A DNA stretch of 64,000 bases, taken from contig CM060855.1 of NCBI GenBank assembly GCA_030737835.1, forward strand, positions 16,001,438 to 16,065,437. Reading direction: 5' to 3'. The notes beneath the pieces are model-generated. The model did no database searches, had not been told where the DNA came from, and saw nothing but the letters and a program-made list of their open reading frames with translations. Below are positions 10,911 to 24,400 of the stretch, in pieces (position 1 is the stretch's first letter; each line of letters starts with the position of its first letter). Both the position numbers and the translations under genes were made by a program. The stretch is from Acorus gramineus. Taxonomy: Eukaryota > Streptophyta > Magnoliopsida > Acorales > Acoraceae.

Positions 10911-13900
10911 TCAAGGCTTCATGTACATTTGCATGACCATGTGATCTTCATCTGTATATGTATGGTGCTTGTCATTCAGAAATTTATGCATAATGTGTGC
11001 TCTTATTGGTCTGCACTTCTTTCTATCCATCGTATGCGTTGTCACTTCCTCGTTTGCAGCATATTGTTTCATGATGTTTAGGATGACTGGACCACAATCC
11101 ATCCTGGGAATAAAACAACTTATATTACGATACAAATAATAAACTTAATGTTGAGCATTTATATTGAATTTCACTTACGACATTTGATCTTGCTGCGGTG
11201 CATCTGCCACTGAGATGATTTTGCCACCTTTGTTGGCACTGAAATGTTTCTCAAACTCTTCCCTCTGTATAAATTCTAGATACACAGAAAAGACATATGT
11301 GTGATACACTTTTTCATTATCATATGATAGTTAGTAAAACTATGCAAGGTTTTATGAAATGTTACCAATTTTGAGACCAATTGTAAATGGCCGTTATCTT
11401 CTGTTTCAACAATTGAAAGAAGTGAATTATAATGTCTCCACACGTTTTCAAAAACATCATACACCACTAACGTCCAATGGCCATCGTTGTGGAGTGGAAA
11501 GTGTATGTATCTGTGGAAGTTGAGATCCACCTTCTTGTTCACTAGGGCGTCAAACAAATGCTCCTGGCTTTGATTTAAAAGTGACTGGGATATGTTGGCA
11601 GATACAAAATAAGATGAGCCCACGTCAATTGATTTGTCTCCTTGCTCAGCATATAAAATCTCCGTGTATGCATCAATGACCTAGGCAATTATAATGTTTT
11701 TGTAGAAAGTTAGATAATCATTTTGAATTTCATATTTTCTTAAGATACAGCTGTATCTTAAAAAAATATTTCAGATCCATATACTAAATTACACTATATT
11801 TAGCTGATGATACATACATTGCTTGGGACTTCATCTTCTTTTGAAATTGCCCTCATGTCTTCATAATGCACCACACCAAAATTTCCTTCCCATATTGCTC
11901 AACTGCATTAAATGAAAAGCACATGATTGTTGATTATAACAGCGATATACCTTATTTTTAAGATACAGCTGTATCTTAAATTAGCTATCTATGGATTCAC
12001 TTTTCAACTGAGCAATAGCATAAAAATATAAATCAGGCAAGCATTATTTATTAACAGTTTGTCCATTACCTTCCTTCTGTGAGTGTCACAATGTGTTTCA
12101 GTTTTTCCAAGTCTTGAATGTCCATGAGCTTGACAACAGCAGTTTTGGGAAAGCTGTATCTGAATTTTTTGGGTTTCGCTTGCTGTTTGTTTCCCCTCTC
12201 ACTGTTTTTCCTCTTTCGACCCCTAGCTTTGTTCGATGAATCAAATGTATATTTGAACTCAGGGTTCTTTGTGCTCTTTCGCTGTTCAGCTTTGATATTT
12301 GAAATCATAGATTGATTGTTGTTATTCTGTCCAGCAATTGTCTGACAATGGATGGTGTCCACAGGTCCATGCACGGGCGACCAGATTTGTAAAGAAACTA
12401 TCTGAAGAGGACTTTCAGTGCTTGATCCTTTAAATTTTTGCAGATCAGCAATTATTTCATCCCTTTCTTTGATCTCTGCTTGTAGGAATTCGTTTTCTTT
12501 TTCCAAACTGACTTGTTGTGTGATGTTATGGACTGTGGCATCCAGTTGGAATTCCTCAATCTGCTTATGTTGTTCATTAATTTTTTTCTTTAGCATCTCG
12601 ACAGCTTCTTTTGCTGCTTCAATTTCTGCATCTTTCAGTTTAACCTTTTCCATCAGTAGCTTAACACGGTCCTCCAAAATTTGGATGTCATCAGTTTTTT
12701 TGTCTATTTCTGAGGAGAGCTTCTGCCACCCTTCCCGCCACTCAATAGTTTGTCTTTCCATCTCTTTGTCCTTTTGCAACAGGTTTACATTTTCCTCCTC
12801 CATATCTGCCAACTATTTTTGTAATTCAACCAACATACTTGCATGGTCTTCATCATCCCCTGGTGATTGATTTCCACTACCTCTTTCATTTTCTTCATCT
12901 GTTTCCTCCTCATTGTCTTGAATAGAATCAGTGTGAGTTTCAGCATCATCCTCATCATCTTCTGTTTCTGATTGGGCTCGAGAAGGAGTCCTATTGCCAA
13001 GTTGTTTTAATTCATTTAAACTGTAGCTGAGCTCCTCAATGATCACCTGCAGCAGCCATTAAATATCAGTCATCAGTTATACATAAAATCAACTCTACAA
13101 TTAAGATACATCAACCTAAAATCTTGGTCTTTAAGCTACAACTACCTTAAATGAATAATATTATACATATACATAGTGATTTTTAAATTAGAGCTGTATT
13201 TGACAAAGAAAGATAAGGTAAGAGATGGTCTGTTTTGATAAGGTAAGAGATAATCTGTTTGAAGAATGCTAATATTTATTTGTTAAGATACTGTAGCACT
13301 TCACAGTTCTTTAAAACAACAGTCATATATGCATTGCTACTCTTTCAGATACATATGTATCTTAAAAAGAAAATCAGAAGAACTTAAATACCTATTCAGG
13401 TACACCTCTATCGAAAAAATCAATAATGTGAGTTCAAAAGTTAAGAGTCATTGTAATGTAATAGCCATTTTAAATTTTTTAAAGACACAACAGTATTAAA
13501 TGCAATCACATACATTTGTAAACCCAGAGATTTTAAGATACCTATGTATCTTAAAAGATAAAATTAACAGTATCAAAAAATACTTATCAGACATAGAGTT
13601 ATATTACTGGTCAAACATAATCATTTTTCTATAAGATACAGATGTATCTGATGAGGTATATAATGTGAGGACTTCATGCAGTAAAGAAGGATATTCTAAG
13701 TACCTGATCTTTTTTAATTTTCTTGATTTTTGTTTTGGCCATGGCTTTATGCAGCTCACGTAGATCCCATTTTAAGAACCGTGGAAATTTGTTTGCCTGT
13801 GATGGTTGAATTATGCGTGTGTGTTCACACAACCAATACTGCATAAATGAAAACATTTGGTTAGTGAATGAGTCATGGAATTGCATTTAAATGTAAAATG

Positions 13901-14710
13901 TTTAATTTAGATGGTTTCTCACCGGTAATAACAACACACATCCTGCGACACTTAATAGAGTTGATGGATGCTTCTTTATAGACTGCATGAGAGTTTCCAA
14001 TATTGAGGTGGACCACGCATAATCTTTGATCTTGCTTATGTCATCGACATAACTGAAATAATTCCAGCCCAGTGTTTGTCCACTATTTGTATAAAAAAGA
14101 CAGACAAATAGATACAGGCAGCATAGTTTTGTGAAGTCTTCAAAATCTGTGTTTGTTTTGCCTTTGAATGCTTTCAGTAGCTATTCTTTTACTTGTGGAG
14201 CATTCGGCCTCTTGACATTTTGAAATCTTCTTTGTACAAAAGATGTCTCTGGCTTACCTCCCAAAGAAACTGTTTGAAAATTACAGATTATGTCCAGAAT
14301 TTCAAGATACAGTATAATAAGTAAATTCTTTAAAATTTCAATTGAATATACTATATTAAAAAAATTTACCTTCGACTTTTTTTTTCCTGATTGTATCCCA
14401 AATATTAGATCCACTTCATCTATTGTGATCTTTATTCTTTTTCCACCAATGTTGAAGCTGTCAGACTGGTGGTCAAACGACTGGATGATGGACAATACAT
14501 CATCATCATTTTTCTTTGTTTTGCTGTAATCATAGGATTTGTCAATGAAGGACTTGAATAGGTTCCAAAACGGAGTTCTCTGTAGCAAGTCCAAATGCTT
14601 TTTGCTCAACTTCATTGTAGCGAACGTTTCAAAAATTCTGTGAATTTTAGATCGGTATTGGGGATAGTAAGCTTTGTTTCTTCTGGGTTAAACAACTCGT
14701 TCTTTTGGAA
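10911..14710 (-). pseudogene. DUF1985-like, coiled-coil, Ulp1 (C48) protease gene of the MULE; VANC-like candidate
   Basis: Predicted exons on minus: about 14710-14370, 14269-13923, 13838-13704, 13046-12070, 11902-11818, 11680-11366, 11275-11179 and 11103-10911, with GT-AG borders. The N-terminal part (RTPFWNLFKSFID, then DEVDLIFGI, then SVAGCVLLL) resembles the plant DUF1985 type of transposon protein. The large exon encodes an acidic stretch, a long coiled coil and a basic nuclear-signal-like stretch (ARGRKRKNSERG). The C-terminal exons form an Ulp1-type peptidase: His in HNDGHWTLVVYD, then HYNSL, then Gln and Cys in QMSMDCGPV. The usual Asp is Asn. In-frame stops (near 14182, 12812 and 11900) and a possible frameshift near 14620 disable it. 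Transposon Ulp1 proteins are of unsettled function; a link to VANC anti-silencing proteins is inference. Confidence 0.75.
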
Positions 14711-15914
14711 CTACAGAATTACACACATACTGATTCTTAGATGCAGAACAATCCATCACTATTCAATATACTCTAAAATGCCTAATATGCTATCATAGTA
14801 TTACACTTTTTTTAAGATACAGGTGTATCTTAAACATGAATTCAGCAGTTGCTAAAACAAATATGCAGATAGGCAAAAAACCTCTTTATCAGCAAGTGTA
14901 TTTGTATAAACATGCATATCAGCTAGATCCCACACCAAACTACTCTATCAGATGTTTGCTATTTTCAGATACACCAAAGGGATTTGCGATAAATGTTAAA
15001 ACATTATTTGCTATATAAAATCAATATTTATAAGCTTCCATTGCATAGATTTTGGTTTTCAGATACAACTATCTTACATAAAATCATTTTTACCATTTGT
15101 ATTATTTAACAAATACAGTTATATTTTCAGATACACCAAAGGGATTTAAATTAAAATTAATTTTTTTTTAAGATACATAAATCTTAATGTGTGATAATAA
15201 ACCATTGCACAGTATATTGATTTTCAGATACAAGTATCTGATATTACACGCTAATTGCATCATTCGATGCAGAATATGAACGGTGTGCACAGGAAAACAT
15301 AAAACATTTGTAGAATGTCAAATTTGTGATTTCTCAAATCAAGATACACTGGCGAATTTTAGATACACAGTATTAATGGATGAAATTCAGATGCACGAAA
15401 GGGAAAATTTGACAACTGAGACAGTTCCTTGATTGGATTCCACATTTGCAAGAAGTGCAAAAAATTAATCTAATGTGTATGTTTATGTCGCAAAAAAAAA
15501 AAAAAAAAAAACGGTTAGGTATGGACGATTTGCAAGAAATGTAACCTTTGTTTTTCGCCATTGTCGACTATATTTTTTTGGGGAAGAAGATCAGATCACT
15601 CCTGATTGCCGTTTCGCCTTCGTTCGCCTGAATTTGCCGAATTTCGAAATCGTTTGAACGCCCAAATTAGAAACCCTAGTTTGTTAGGTTTTTTTGAAAT
15701 AAATTATTATGGGTGGAAGGATTAATGACCCGCGTTTTTTGGGATTTCGTAACGAGGATTAATGGCGGTATGATCTTATTGGAGCGAATTTTTAAAATCA
15801 TGATAAGGGTAGTTGTGTAATTGGCCTTTTGGTGGTTAGAAAAAGTCAAGCAAAGGACCAATAGGATTATGCCACCTATTGAGGCTCAACAATGGAGCCT
15901 AATTTTTTAGGCCC

Positions 15915-17345
15915 GGGTAATAGCACTGTATCCATAAATATAACTAAAAAACCCCTCAATTTTTAATAAAAAAATGGTACACATGCAATTATTGATTATG
16001 CTATTCTTGGATGTGGTTTTGAATTTAATTTGAATATGTTAAAAAAAAAACAATATCTCTGATTAGTTAATGTTTGTATACCCACCAGCAATTGCTTTCA
16101 TGACATCCTTTTGAGATCCTCCATATCTCATTTAATATCTAAAAATTGACATCTCATTTAATATCTAAAAATTGACATCCAATGATCATAGCTGCTTAAA
16201 AGCACAACAACTTTAATAATTTAAAGAACACAAAATTTTTTTTGGAACTATTATCAACACAATAATGTTGATATGAAACATTAAGTTAGATAGTATTTGG
16301 AACTAAGTTTGAAAAATAACTTTTAATTTAAAACAATTTTTGAAAATAATTTTTTAGAAAGCATACTTTTGTTAGATTGCTAAACAACTTTTTTTTTAAT
16401 AACTAAAAATTGTTTTTCATTTTCTTTTAAAGCTGAGAATGTCAGGGTATGTTTGAAAATGAGTATGAATTAAGCATGATTCGTGTCAAAGTATAATCTC
16501 CAGAAGCAGTCCAAACTCCAAACTAGTTTTCAAACATGTCTTACAAGATTCACCGACTTTATTTAATTAGAGATATTGTTTATGGATAAATATTTGATTA
16601 TTTAAATCTTATCAGAAAAAATATTGCTTAGACTAAAAAAAGATACTTTATCAGAAAGAGATGAATATTTGATCAACCATGTATAAGAACTAAAGTTTTT
16701 TCAACTGATTAAATCTTTTATGAATATTCGAAGTACAAGCTACAGGAGTAATAATTCCAAAAATCAATCAGGATCAATCACTTTTTTTTCTTTACACACT
16801 TCCTTGAATTTTCTCCTCTTTAATTATTTAAATCAATTGCAGTTTCTATCATAGGTTTTGTCATCACATAGAAGAAGATGTCACATGAGAGTAAACCTAG
16901 GTCACACATTAGCCTTATATAAACACGACGACCAATGTCTTCCTATAATTTATAACCAAGTAGATAGTCCATGTGTTCCCACCATCTTATCTCAATATTG
17001 GAGGTTCCAATGTCTCTATTTGGGAAAATTTAATCTAATCACATCATACTCTAATGGTCAATATTTCTATTCACAAAAAAGAAAATCTTTCTAGGGCCTT
17101 CTAGGAATCAACACCAATAATAATATTGGACTCACATGATTTATTGAATCATCTTAGAAGGTGCAATCAACATGTGTTTCATAAATATCTAGGCAATGCT
17201 TATTTGGTAACTCATGACAAATATTCATTTTATTATGTAAACCATTCAGAAACCGACATGTATGTGATAAAAAAATTTAAAACTATACATGTATAGGTTT
17301 TATTGTAAACGTTTGTTAAATTAATGTCATCTTCTTAACTGTATG

Positions 17346-17377
<32 letters not shown>

Positions 17378-19324
17378 CCACTGACGTGCCATGCTATTAT
17401 TCACAAGAACTCGAAATGATTAAATAGTAATTCAAAATGCACACATCTTGCATATATATTCTTTAGAAAAATTTGAGTCAAGAAAATGAGAGAATGTGAT
17501 GTGGAATTATGTCCTGAGTGAATTTTGCTTCCCCAATTTATTTATTATAGTTTATTATAGTTTTTCCACTAAGCGGACATGTATTTCAAATTTATAGTGA
17601 AAACAAATTTTAGTTAAAAAATAATTAGAGTAAATTTGATAATTATGATATAGAAATCTAGTTCAGTTAGATTTCATAATAGAATAAATTTTATCTAGGA
17701 TGCCAATGAATAAATATAGGAATAAAATATTACAAATATAAATTTTTGAGTGTTTCAATAAATAATAAAAAAAGAATGAATGTTAAACTGAGAGATATTT
17801 CAATTTCAATTATCCTTTGGATACTTCAAATTAATGATTCACTTTTAAACTAATTAATGGTTCAAAACAAATGAAAATATTTAATGATGAACAAAACTTG
17901 ATCTATCACATGTGTTGAACTTGGCCCAACAACAACTCATTTGAACGTATATTGTATTTTTTTTTTTTTTTTGTTAAACACACAAGTATATATTTTTTTA
18001 AAAAAAATTCAACTTGTAAATAGGTTGAAAGGTGACAAACTAACAAAAACAAACAGGACAGAAAAAAAAATAAATCTCATATGAGTTTAAATATTACAAA
18101 AGACAATAAAAAAAAAGCATGTTGATCAATTGAGCTTTATAAAATTAAAACATGGCGATCAAGCTTTATGAACAGACCAATCTGTGACAATTTATATTCA
18201 CTGCATGCATTTTTTTTCTAATTAATGTAGCTATTTTTTATGAAAACGTAGAACAGCCTTGTAATATTATTACATGGAAAATATAAAATTGCATGTATAT
18301 GACCTTGTAAAGTATTTCAAATAAGATATTTTCAAACATGTATGTTTATCCACCCTTCATTTTTTTGATTGTGTGTATTTTGTATATGAATCACATGTTT
18401 CATAAAAATAAATTATATTATATTAAGCTGATCAGGTATATTGATATATTATTGATGCAACCATGATAAAAAAAAATAAATTATATCATTAATGAATCTT
18501 AATATTTATATGATACAAAATATACATAATTTCATCATATATGTTATATTCAGATATTTTTGGATCATTTACCTTCATGTCCATATCCGCATTTCAAATA
18601 CTTCAGATATTCAAATATTAGATAATTTTTTTATTTTTTAAAAACTTATTCAAGGAAGAGGGTACATATATTTTTTTAGATAATTGATCGACTTAAATTA
18701 TACACTCCAATAAATTGTACATGTTCATTTAAAAAAAAACTACAAAGATTACATGATTTAATAAATCATATAATTATTGATTAAATGAGATTATAAAAAC
18801 CGCATGCGAGGCTGCACATAGAATTGGAGGTCAACTGTGGACTTTTTTTTCAAAGGTCTCCAGAAAGAATTCTTTAGTCAAGATTAATGTATCCATGAAT
18901 AGTGTAACAAATTCTCATAAAGATAATTAGTTGGATAAGAAATGACAATAATTAATCCCACGTGAATTAGGGTTGGGCAGGTTCATCTACAATTGACCAT
19001 TGTCTACACTCATTTTTTATGGATTTTCCATTTAAAAAAAAAAAAAAATTGACAAGGAAAAAAAATCTCATTCCCCATAAACTCTGTTTATTAGGTAAAA
19101 TCAAAATATCTGAACTCAAGACACATGAAGTGGCTGTATATTAATAAAACCAACATGGTGTGAATTTTTTTTTTTTTTTATATCGAAGGGACCTCCCGTG
19201 GCTGATCTTACGATTGAGCTGGAAAAGCTACCTCCGTCTGTTTGCCCCAGTCCCTACATGGTGTGAGTTTTTACATGTATATTTTATTAATGAAAAATAT
19301 GCATATTTTATTAATGAAAAATTT
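15915..19324. other. AT-rich intergenic DNA, no gene seen
   Basis: Contains a 27-bp exact tandem duplication at about 16120-16180, a hairpin-like stretch at 16447-16545 (GTTTGAAAA and TTTTCAAAC arms), a (TG)n-T(n) run at 17343-17377 and several long A or T runs. Nothing protein-like or RNA-like was recognised. Confidence 0.5.
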
Positions 19325-19750
19325 ATTGCGTCGGTTTGGGTAAGGGAATAGAAGTGGAATATGGTGGAATAGGGATGAATAAGTACCAAAAACATGTTTG
19401 TTTACTAGGAATTGATGGGTGAATAGATATGAATGAGCTGGTATTGAAATTGTGTTATATATTTTGAGCCCTTGTTTTAGTAGTGACATAAGCTATTTCG
19501 GGCAGATAATTATTTTAGTATAGATAAGGAATAAGTTATTGTATGTTTGGTTTTTTGTTGTGTTTTAGTTATTCTAGTGGGATATGTAATAAAGAAGTTT
19601 TGTTGTTTGTGATCATAAATAAATTGTGGATAAAAAATGAATAAAATGTAGATACAAATTTATAAATAAAAAGTAAAAAATCATTTGATATGTTGGCCTC
19701 ATTATATCAGTGAAATAAATTGAATGAAATAACATAATTCTACGAGGATC
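19325..19750. mobile_element. MITE family 1, copy 2
   Basis: Shares ordered words with the copy at 50253-50698 read in reverse: GTTTGGTT, then GTGTTTTAGTTATTCTAGT, then AAGTTTTGTTGTTTGTG. The left edge is near GTCGGTTTGGGTAAGGG. Ends and target duplication are not resolved. Confidence 0.6.
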
Positions 19751-20048
19751 TAGAAGACAAATACCAATTTATCACTAATTATTCTGAAATATATATAATC
19801 ATCCATTCATAGGGCCCGTTTAGAAACAAGTTTGAGCAGTTTTTAGGTTTGCAGATAGATTTTTTATAAAAAAAATGTTCAAAACCTGAGTTTTTCAGAA
19901 AATGTGAATAGGTAGTTTCCTGATAAATTTGAATTTTTCAAAAATATCAAAGAGAAAATGAGGGAAAATAAAATTTTTCTTCAAAAGTAAGAATTTAAAA
20001 GAAAGTGATGGAAACTTTTTTCATTACGAAAATAAACACTATGAAAGT

Positions 20049-20480
20049 TAGGGTTGCAACTCAGGCGGGTTGGGTTCGGGTGGACCCCCACCCTGAACCT
20101 AACCCGAATTCCAAACTATTCAACCCTAACCCGATTTCAACCCGAATTGGACCAACCTGAACCCAACCCGTAATTAAATAAACCAACCCGACCCAATCCG
20201 AACTGGACCAACTCGACCCAACCCAAATTTCTAACATGATGTGCGAATTAAATAAATCAACTCGACTCAACCCGAAAGATTAGCTAGTGTTATCTAAAAT
20301 TTGGACTACCCAGATTAGAAGTTACAGAATGAACGTTCATGATTTTTTTTTAACTATTAGTTTACGGGTTCGGGTTGGATCGAGTTGTGAGTGAGGCCAA
20401 CCTGAACCTAACCCGATTTGTGAGTCAACTCAAACCCGATTTGATCAACCTATCTCATGTAAAAATTGAATTCAATCCAA
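20049..20480. mobile_element. AACCCGA-rich non-autonomous element
   Basis: A block built of AACCCGA, CAACCCGACC and GGTTCGGGT words, with GGGTTGGGTTCGGGTGG near the left and ACGGGTTCGGGTTGGATCG near 20363. A ~95-bp internal unit (AATTAAATAAACCAACCCG and variants) is repeated. This is a usual look for subterminal repeats of plant hAT-like non-autonomous elements. It is not telomeric: the unit is not TTTAGGG. Confidence 0.5.
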
Positions 20481-21407
20481 TCCAAATTACAGCTTTAATA
20501 AAAGTTATTCAAATAAAAAATATTTTATATTTTTTATCAATTTTTTCCTTTGATGCAAATTCTCTCTCTGTTTTTTTTTTTTTATTTATTCTTTTAAATA
20601 TGTGGTTTATTTATCATTATTCCTCCCTGTTCCCTCTAACAAAGAGGGGCTACGAACAAAAAAAAAACAAAAAAAACGAAGAAGAAAAGAATCTCTATTT
20701 TTTCAAACGAGGACCCTCCCATCATTTCGAGACAGTGGAGGGCCCACTCAACCCAACCACAGTTGCTTTTCACATCTTCTTTTGTACAGTTATTTTTTCC
20801 CGGGAAATGCAAGCCCCACATTGAACAGTAAAAGATACTCACATAGATGGATATACAACAAGAAACACTTTTGTTGTTTATTTATTTTTTTGTTTTTTGT
20901 GTTTTGTTTTTTGTTTTGTTCTTTGTTGTGGTCTCAATCATCCATATTGTTTCCTATCTCTTTCCCAAAAAGAAAATATATACCCCCATTGGATATGCTC
21001 TACAAACACATCCGAGGAAACTTGCAAGAGCAAGACATCAATTTTTTTTTTTTTTTTTTTCACTCTCATAATGGTTTTGCAGTGTTTGGTGTCTCTTTCC
21101 ATGCCCACCAATGAAGACCCACATGAAACAGTTTTGATTTTGGACTGCAAACTAGCCTTTCTTCTATGACCCATATGAAGGAGTCCTCATTTTCTTTCTT
21201 TCTTAATCTTTTTGAGCTTCATTGATATAACTAGGGAGATGGTTTTCTTCTCCAACACCCAAAAGGCCAATTTGAGTAGAATCCAATAGGGTTTATGTTT
21301 TGTGGGGCTTTCTTTGTCATGCTTCATGTCTCTATCTCTTATTGAAATTGGTTTTTTGTTAAGGTGTTTTTGAGGGTTTTTTTTTTTTTTTTGGATTTTG
21401 TGTTTTG
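20481..21407. promoter_or_regulatory. Upstream region and leader of the kinase gene
   Basis: T-rich and A-rich runs (20570-20600, 20660-20690, 20880-20930, 21041-21060) followed by a pyrimidine-rich leader-like stretch 21180-21400. No convincing TATA box or other gene was recognised. The open frames here are poly-T or poly-A translation. Confidence 0.35.
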
Positions 21408-24400
21408 ATGGGGAATTGCATGCATAGGTGGAAAGCTTCTATATTCATAGTTTCTTCTAATGCTAAGTCAGGTACTACTCTTTTTGGAGGATTTTTTTTC
21501 CAAACTGGAATAGTTTATCAATATATTGGTTGGTTCAACATATGTGTTCATCTTTAATTCTTGATTTCTTACTGGAATTGTTTAGACATTCAATAGGGGG
21601 TTATCATAATTTGATTGTGAATATGGTGTATAATGGAAAACAATATCACTTTCTTGTTTTATATATATTGGATTTTAAACGTTCATGCAAACGGATGCTT
21701 TTAAGTCTCAGAATTGTGAATAGTTGTTCATGGGTTTCTTTATTGTTTTTGTCTACAAAGGTGTGTTTTTTCTCTCTTCATTTTGCTTTATGTAAAAGTA
21801 ATCTTTCTTTCTATACATATTGAATATGAATCATAATCCACTGTTGAAATGGGTTCATCTTTTATGCTTGATTCCTTACTGAAATTGTTTAGACATTCAA
21901 TAATGGGTGTTTTTGCTTCCATTTCCTCTCACTTCCAATTCGAACTTGTAATGACACTTTATTAATGAAAGAGGAGGTGGCAAGAGTCTACCTTTATTTC
22001 AAAAAAAAAGAAGAAGGGTATTTTGATGTTTTGAAAGAAGGGGCTTATCATACTTTGATTGTGAATATGGTATTTAATGGAAAACAATATCACTTCCTTG
22101 TTTCATATATGTTGGATTTCAACTTTCATGCAAATGGATTTTGTTAGTCTCAGAATTGTGAATGGTTGTTCTTGTGTTTCTTTATTGTTTTTGTCTACAA
22201 AGGTGTTTTTTTTTCTCTTCATTTTGCTTTATGGCAAAGAAATTTGGTTTTCCCTGATACAAATTTAATTTGAATTTAAAATCCCTGCTTTTTTGGATGC
22301 TCTGACTAAAACTCTTTTTGAGGCTAAAACATATGAGAAAAGTTTCTCTTTGTTTTTTTTGTCAGAATCTCCTAAAATCCAGAGTCCATCACATAAAGAA
22401 GAATACAAAGATGACAGCAAAATGCCTTCAAATCCTGAAGAAGTCGAGCACTTGCGCAAAGACTCGGGGTCAAATCCACTTATAGCATTCACGTTCGAAG
22501 AACTCAAGACAATCACAGATGATTTCAGGCCAGATCGCGTTCTTGGGGGTGGTGGTTTTGGAAGAGTTTATAATGGATTCATTACTGAAGATTTGAGGGA
22601 GGGCATTCAACCTCTTCAAGTGGCTGTTAAGGTTCATGATGGAGAAAATAGTTTTCAGGGTCATAGAGAGTGGCTGGTACATTTTTTTTTCCTTCTCTCA
22701 TTTTTTGTTGTTTTGATACTTCTATATGTGTTGCTTGAATCTTAGTGTTTTTTTTGTGGGTGTACAGGCCGAAGTCATTTTTCTTGGTCAACTTTCACAT
22801 CCCAATCTGGTGAAGCTGGTTGGATACTGTTGCGAAGATGACCACCGAGTATTGATTTATGAATACATGCCTCGGGGAAGTGTAGAAAATAATCTATTTT
22901 CAAGTAATTTTCTTTTTCATTACCTATTTGGTTTATTTTATCATAATCATCATGTTGATATTTGTAAAGCTTCTTTATTTATAGGTGGCTCCATGCTTGA
23001 AATTTTACATTATGCATTCTTGCTCGTTTTGGATGCCACAATTTCATTAATTGGGCACATGTAATCTATCTTTCGAAGATACCAAGAATATTGAAATTCT
23101 TGATTGTTTCTTTACTGCTGATGCTGATTGTTGTACTTCTCAGTTACCTTATTTTGTCATCTTCAACTTTACATGTAATGTGTATTGCATGTAGATTCCT
23201 TTGTGCTCACATTAGGCAGAATGTGCTGTTCTCTTGGATGTATACTTTATATCAGAATTATGAGATTTTGAATCTCGGATCACTGTAGGTACATTTGTTA
23301 TGAATTTGTTGCCTCTGTATTCACGAATTCCTTTTCTTCAAAACTTATTATGGCTTGAATTTTCATCAAACAGTAAGGAACGGTTTGTCCTTTTTATAAA
23401 TGTCGATAAATTATGGTTCCTGTTGATGAATTTATCATGGATCAATCATATAGACACTTCTTCACTGAAACTTCGTCCTGGATATTCATAATAATCAAAG
23501 ATGTGCACACTCTTTAGTATGAGGTTTGTTAAATATGTGAAACATATGTTTTAGGGGGGTATGTTTGTTAAGGTGGGTGTCTTTTCCTTTAAAAACTGAG
23601 GTATTTGCTTTTGATTTGTGAAAATGTGAGATATAGATCCCGAGTTATTATTGAAATGGAGGTCTGTATACTAGCATCTGAAATTCCCCATGTTTATCAA
23701 TTTAATGAGAATGGATTGTAATAATCATTACCATATTTAGAAAATGCTACAACCACCCCACTTTTATGCCTTAAAATTAAGTGCTATTTCTTTTCCTCCA
23801 AAATTTATATGAGTAAGAGCACCATGAGCTTGTTCTGTCCTTCCTTTGATGTCTATTTGCATATTGATCCTGTTATAATCCTCGAACACATAATTTCTTT
23901 ATATAATATTCTTATATATATGATTTGTCATGTAGGAGTATTGCCCCCCCTTTCATGGTCCACCAGAATGAAGATTGCGTATGGAGCTGCAAAAGGGCTT
24001 GCTTTTCTCCACGAGGCTGCTAAACCGGTCATATACCGTGATTTTAAGACATCAAATATATTGCTAGACATGGTCAGTGAAATATATAAATACACTTTGA
24101 TTTACTTAGAATGCCTTGGCGTTGCCTATCACATGATCATTGATTTCTCTAGCCATAGTAAACATTAATGTATAGGAAATTAGGAATGCAATTTTCCATG
24201 TTGTTAGACAAGTTGTGCATTGTGTGTCATGAATTGATTGCTATTCATATTTATATTATTAAAGCCCCATATGTTTTGGGAATAAGCAAGTGGAAAAGAG
24301 AAACAGGTTAATCCTCAAGGAAATTTTTTTTTTATTTAACATGGATAAACTGTGATACCTATGCGGCTATGCCTTGGGAAGTTAAAATAAGCCCTGGTAA

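Larger units (their letters stand above)
7191..15400. repeat. Dispersed GATACA motif family, many palindromic, confined to the MULE
   Basis: About 35 copies of (T)TAAGATACA or TTCAGATACACC lie in introns and non-coding parts of the MULE. Roughly ten are two-sided palindromes, TTAAGATACA joined by 2-4 bases to TGTATCTTAA: near 7191, 7411, 7610, 11740, 11958, 13344, 13531, 13632, 14812 and 15224. The others are half-sites, densest at 10130-10760 and 14967-15390. Only a few scattered similar words appear elsewhere in the window. The motif avoids exons almost completely. This is the layout expected for binding sites of an element-encoded protein, but which protein is unknown. Confidence 0.8.
6523..15914. 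mobile_element. 9.4-kb Mutator-like element with FAR1-type transposase and Ulp1/DUF1985-like gene
   Basis: Both ends start GGGCCY when read inward, and share a later AGGTGGCA word (left near 6560, right near 15873 on the minus strand), giving diverged inverted termini of about 50-100 bp. Inside are two convergent multi-exon genes: a FAR1-type MULE transposase on plus (7059-9964) and a DUF1985-like/coiled-coil/Ulp1 gene on minus (10911 to about 14710). Pairing a MULE transposase with an Ulp1-type protease is known in plant MULEs. I found no clean 9-bp target duplication, so the ends are approximate. Both genes carry a few disabling lesions, so the copy is recent but probably not autonomous now. 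Confidence 0.75.

Noticed and set aside
7191..15400. FAR1/FHY3 binding sites as explanation of the motif
   Set aside because: Known FHY3/FAR1 sites contain CACGCGC, which is unlike GATACA.
16858..17094. 78-residue frame
   Set aside because: No recognisable domain, no splice context, in AT-rich gene-free DNA.
20061..20270. 69-residue minus-strand frame
   Set aside because: Translation of the AACCCGA-type repeat.
20049..20480. Interstitial telomere repeat
   Set aside because: The unit is AACCCGA with variable spacing, not the plant TTTAGGG telomere unit.
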